NCBI RefSeq assembly: GCF_015644585.1
Contig: NZ_JADOBI010000012.1
Span: forward strand, 92,662-156,661
From: Rahnella laticis
GTDB taxonomy: Bacteria > Pseudomonadota > Gammaproteobacteria > Enterobacterales > Enterobacteriaceae
Length of the DNA stretch: 64,000 bases
Direction of reading: 5' to 3'
Both the position numbers and the translations under genes were made by a program. Numbering within the stretch: position 1 is the stretch's first letter; every line of letters begins with the position of its first letter. The notes beneath the pieces are model-generated. The model worked only from the letters and a program-made list of their open reading frames with translations. It did not search any database and was not told the DNA's origin. Shown here piece after piece: positions 63,091-64,000 of the stretch.

Positions 63091-63585
63091 ATGAAAGCAT
63101 TAAAAGCTGGCGTTCTGGCAATCGTCGCGGGCAGCCTGTTAGTGGCAGCCTCCGCACAGGCATCAAATAACCTGCTGGGACAACTGCAACAGGCAGCCAC
63201 CGACGGCCTGAACAGTGCGGGAACAAACTCAGGGACGGGAACCACATCATCACTGACTTCACTGCTAAACGGCGGCGATAAAGCGCTGACCTCCACCAGC
63301 GCGACCAACGTCGCCGGTGTATTGCAGTATTGCGTGAAAAACAACGTACTTTCCAAAGCCAGCACAGAAAACGTGAAAGATCAGCTGCTGAACAAACTGG
63401 GGATCCAGAGTGCTTCCGGCGCTGAAAGCAAGGATTACCAGCAGGGGCTGGGGGGTTTGCTGAAAACCGGTAAAGATCAGAGCGTTGACCTGAATAATCT
63501 CGGGAGCGGGCTGACGCAGGTGAAAGAGAAAGTGAAAACCAAAGCATGTGATGTGGTGCTGAAGCAGGCAAAATCATTCATCTGA
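63091..63585 (+). CDS. yjjA: DUF2501 periplasmic protein YjjA
   Basis: Secreted protein of 164 residues with signal peptide MKALKAGVLAIVAGSLLVAASAQA-SNN, the same length as E. coli YjjA. The mature part is helical and serine/threonine/glycine-rich, with LLNGGDKALTSTSATNVAGVLQYCVKNNVL. Two cysteines (81 and 153) could form a disulfide. Function unknown. Shine-Dalgarno GGAG. Confidence 0.88.
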   Translation: MKALKAGVLAIVAGSLLVAASAQASNNLLGQLQQAATDGLNSAGTNSGTGTTSSLTSLLNGGDKALTSTSATNVAGVLQYCVKNNVLSKASTENVKDQLLNKLGIQSASGAESKDYQQGLGGLLKTGKDQSVDLNNLGSGLTQVKEKVKTKACDVVLKQAKSFI

Positions 63586-63595
63586 TGATTGCAGA

Positions 63596-63617
63596 GGCCG
63601 CTGCAATGGCGGCTTTT
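63596..63617 (+). terminator. Terminator of yjjA
   Basis: GGCCGC TGCAAT GGCGGC imperfect stem followed by TTTTT directly after the yjjA stop, before repeat copy E. Confidence 0.65.
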
Positions 63618-63620
63618 TAC

Positions 63621-63900
63621 TTCAAATTCAAATTCAAAATTAAGACCTTGGGTTGCCACCCAAACGGGATTTTAACGGGATCGAGAATATTTCGGTTTCT
63701 CACTTGCAGTGATCACTTAACTCACTGCGCCGAAACCGCCAAAGAGGGAGGAAAGCGCCTCCCTCTTTGATCTCCCACGCTTTTTTTACTCCGCGCTATC
63801 GCTGGGCCGATGGACATGTTCTGGCACATCAGCGTGTGGCGCGAAATCTTGCCGCTGCGCGGTGCCTTCCCTACGGGCTTCGAGCCTTGTATCTTGTTTT
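63621..63900 (+). repeat. Dispersed repeat, single copy E-plus
   Basis: Starts TTCAAATTCAAATTCAAAA and GACCTTGGGTTGCCACCC as at 38818, then has the second outer motif GATCGAGAATATTTCGGTTTCTC at 63678, and the CTCACTGCGCCGAAACCG body. It decays after about 63860. It could have a partner beyond the window. The last 100 bases show nothing I can assign. Confidence 0.75.
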
Positions 63901-64000
63901 TCGTAGTGGTTAGCTACCATTACATGAAACAGAGTGAGCCTGATTCGAGCCTCATGAGAAAAACCTGGACCTAAGTAAAAGCCCTCTGTTTCACCTTTCA

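Overview
This looks like a chromosomal window from an enteric bacterium of the Enterobacterales, probably close to Rahnella, Ewingella or Serratia. That placement is inferred from gene content: many blocks follow Escherichia coli gene order (ldhA, ydbH-ynbE-ydbL, azoR-hrpA, asr-ydgU-ydgD, rstA-rstB, ychO-narL-narX-narK, rcnR-rcnA, yjjA). Between them sit clusters absent from E. coli K-12, including a three-subunit gluconate-type dehydrogenase and an M32 carboxypeptidase. No rRNA, tRNA, CRISPR array or transposase gene was seen.

Left third (1-26.8 kb) is accessory. It has a small flavin monooxygenase/acetyltransferase operon (791-3769), then an AT-rich island of four membrane-associated genes (4253-9066). 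The island pairs a MotA/ExbB-like protein carrying a long helical tail with a MotB-like single-span partner, a VWA-like protein and a polytopic coiled-coil protein. Its architecture recalls the Zorya stator module, but the accessory genes are different; it is the best candidate here for an undescribed system. Next is a large three-operon cluster (9754-20725) whose parts match the Bacillus yxe pathway for S-(2-succino)cysteine breakdown, plus a fumarase-superfamily lyase that would allow a second route. An ABC importer with an ADPRM-like phosphoesterase (21567-26753) follows, behind a probable Pho box.

Middle (26.8-43.8 kb) is mostly core. It holds D-lactate dehydrogenase, the YdbH-YnbE-YdbL envelope lipid-transport operon, AzoR, HrpA, the YdgD protease, the small membrane protein YdgU, acid-shock protein Asr with 60-bp repeats, the M32 carboxypeptidase directly behind rstB, and RstAB. 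A near-consensus RstA box lies upstream of asr, so regulator and target are within 4 kb.

Right third (43.8-64 kb) holds the periplasmic sugar-acid dehydrogenase, the nitrate-response locus with a perfect FNR box, an rcnR-rcnA pair in which rcnA has an in-frame amber codon at codon 9, a tail-anchored stress protein, a sugar PTS cluster (DeoR regulator, dehydrogenases, EIIA, EIIBC, HPr-like protein, DeoC-like aldolase), a LysR regulator and yjjA.

A family of roughly 250-300 bp non-coding repeats occurs at five gene boundaries. Three loci are inverted pairs and two are single copies. They tend to mark the edges of accessory blocks.
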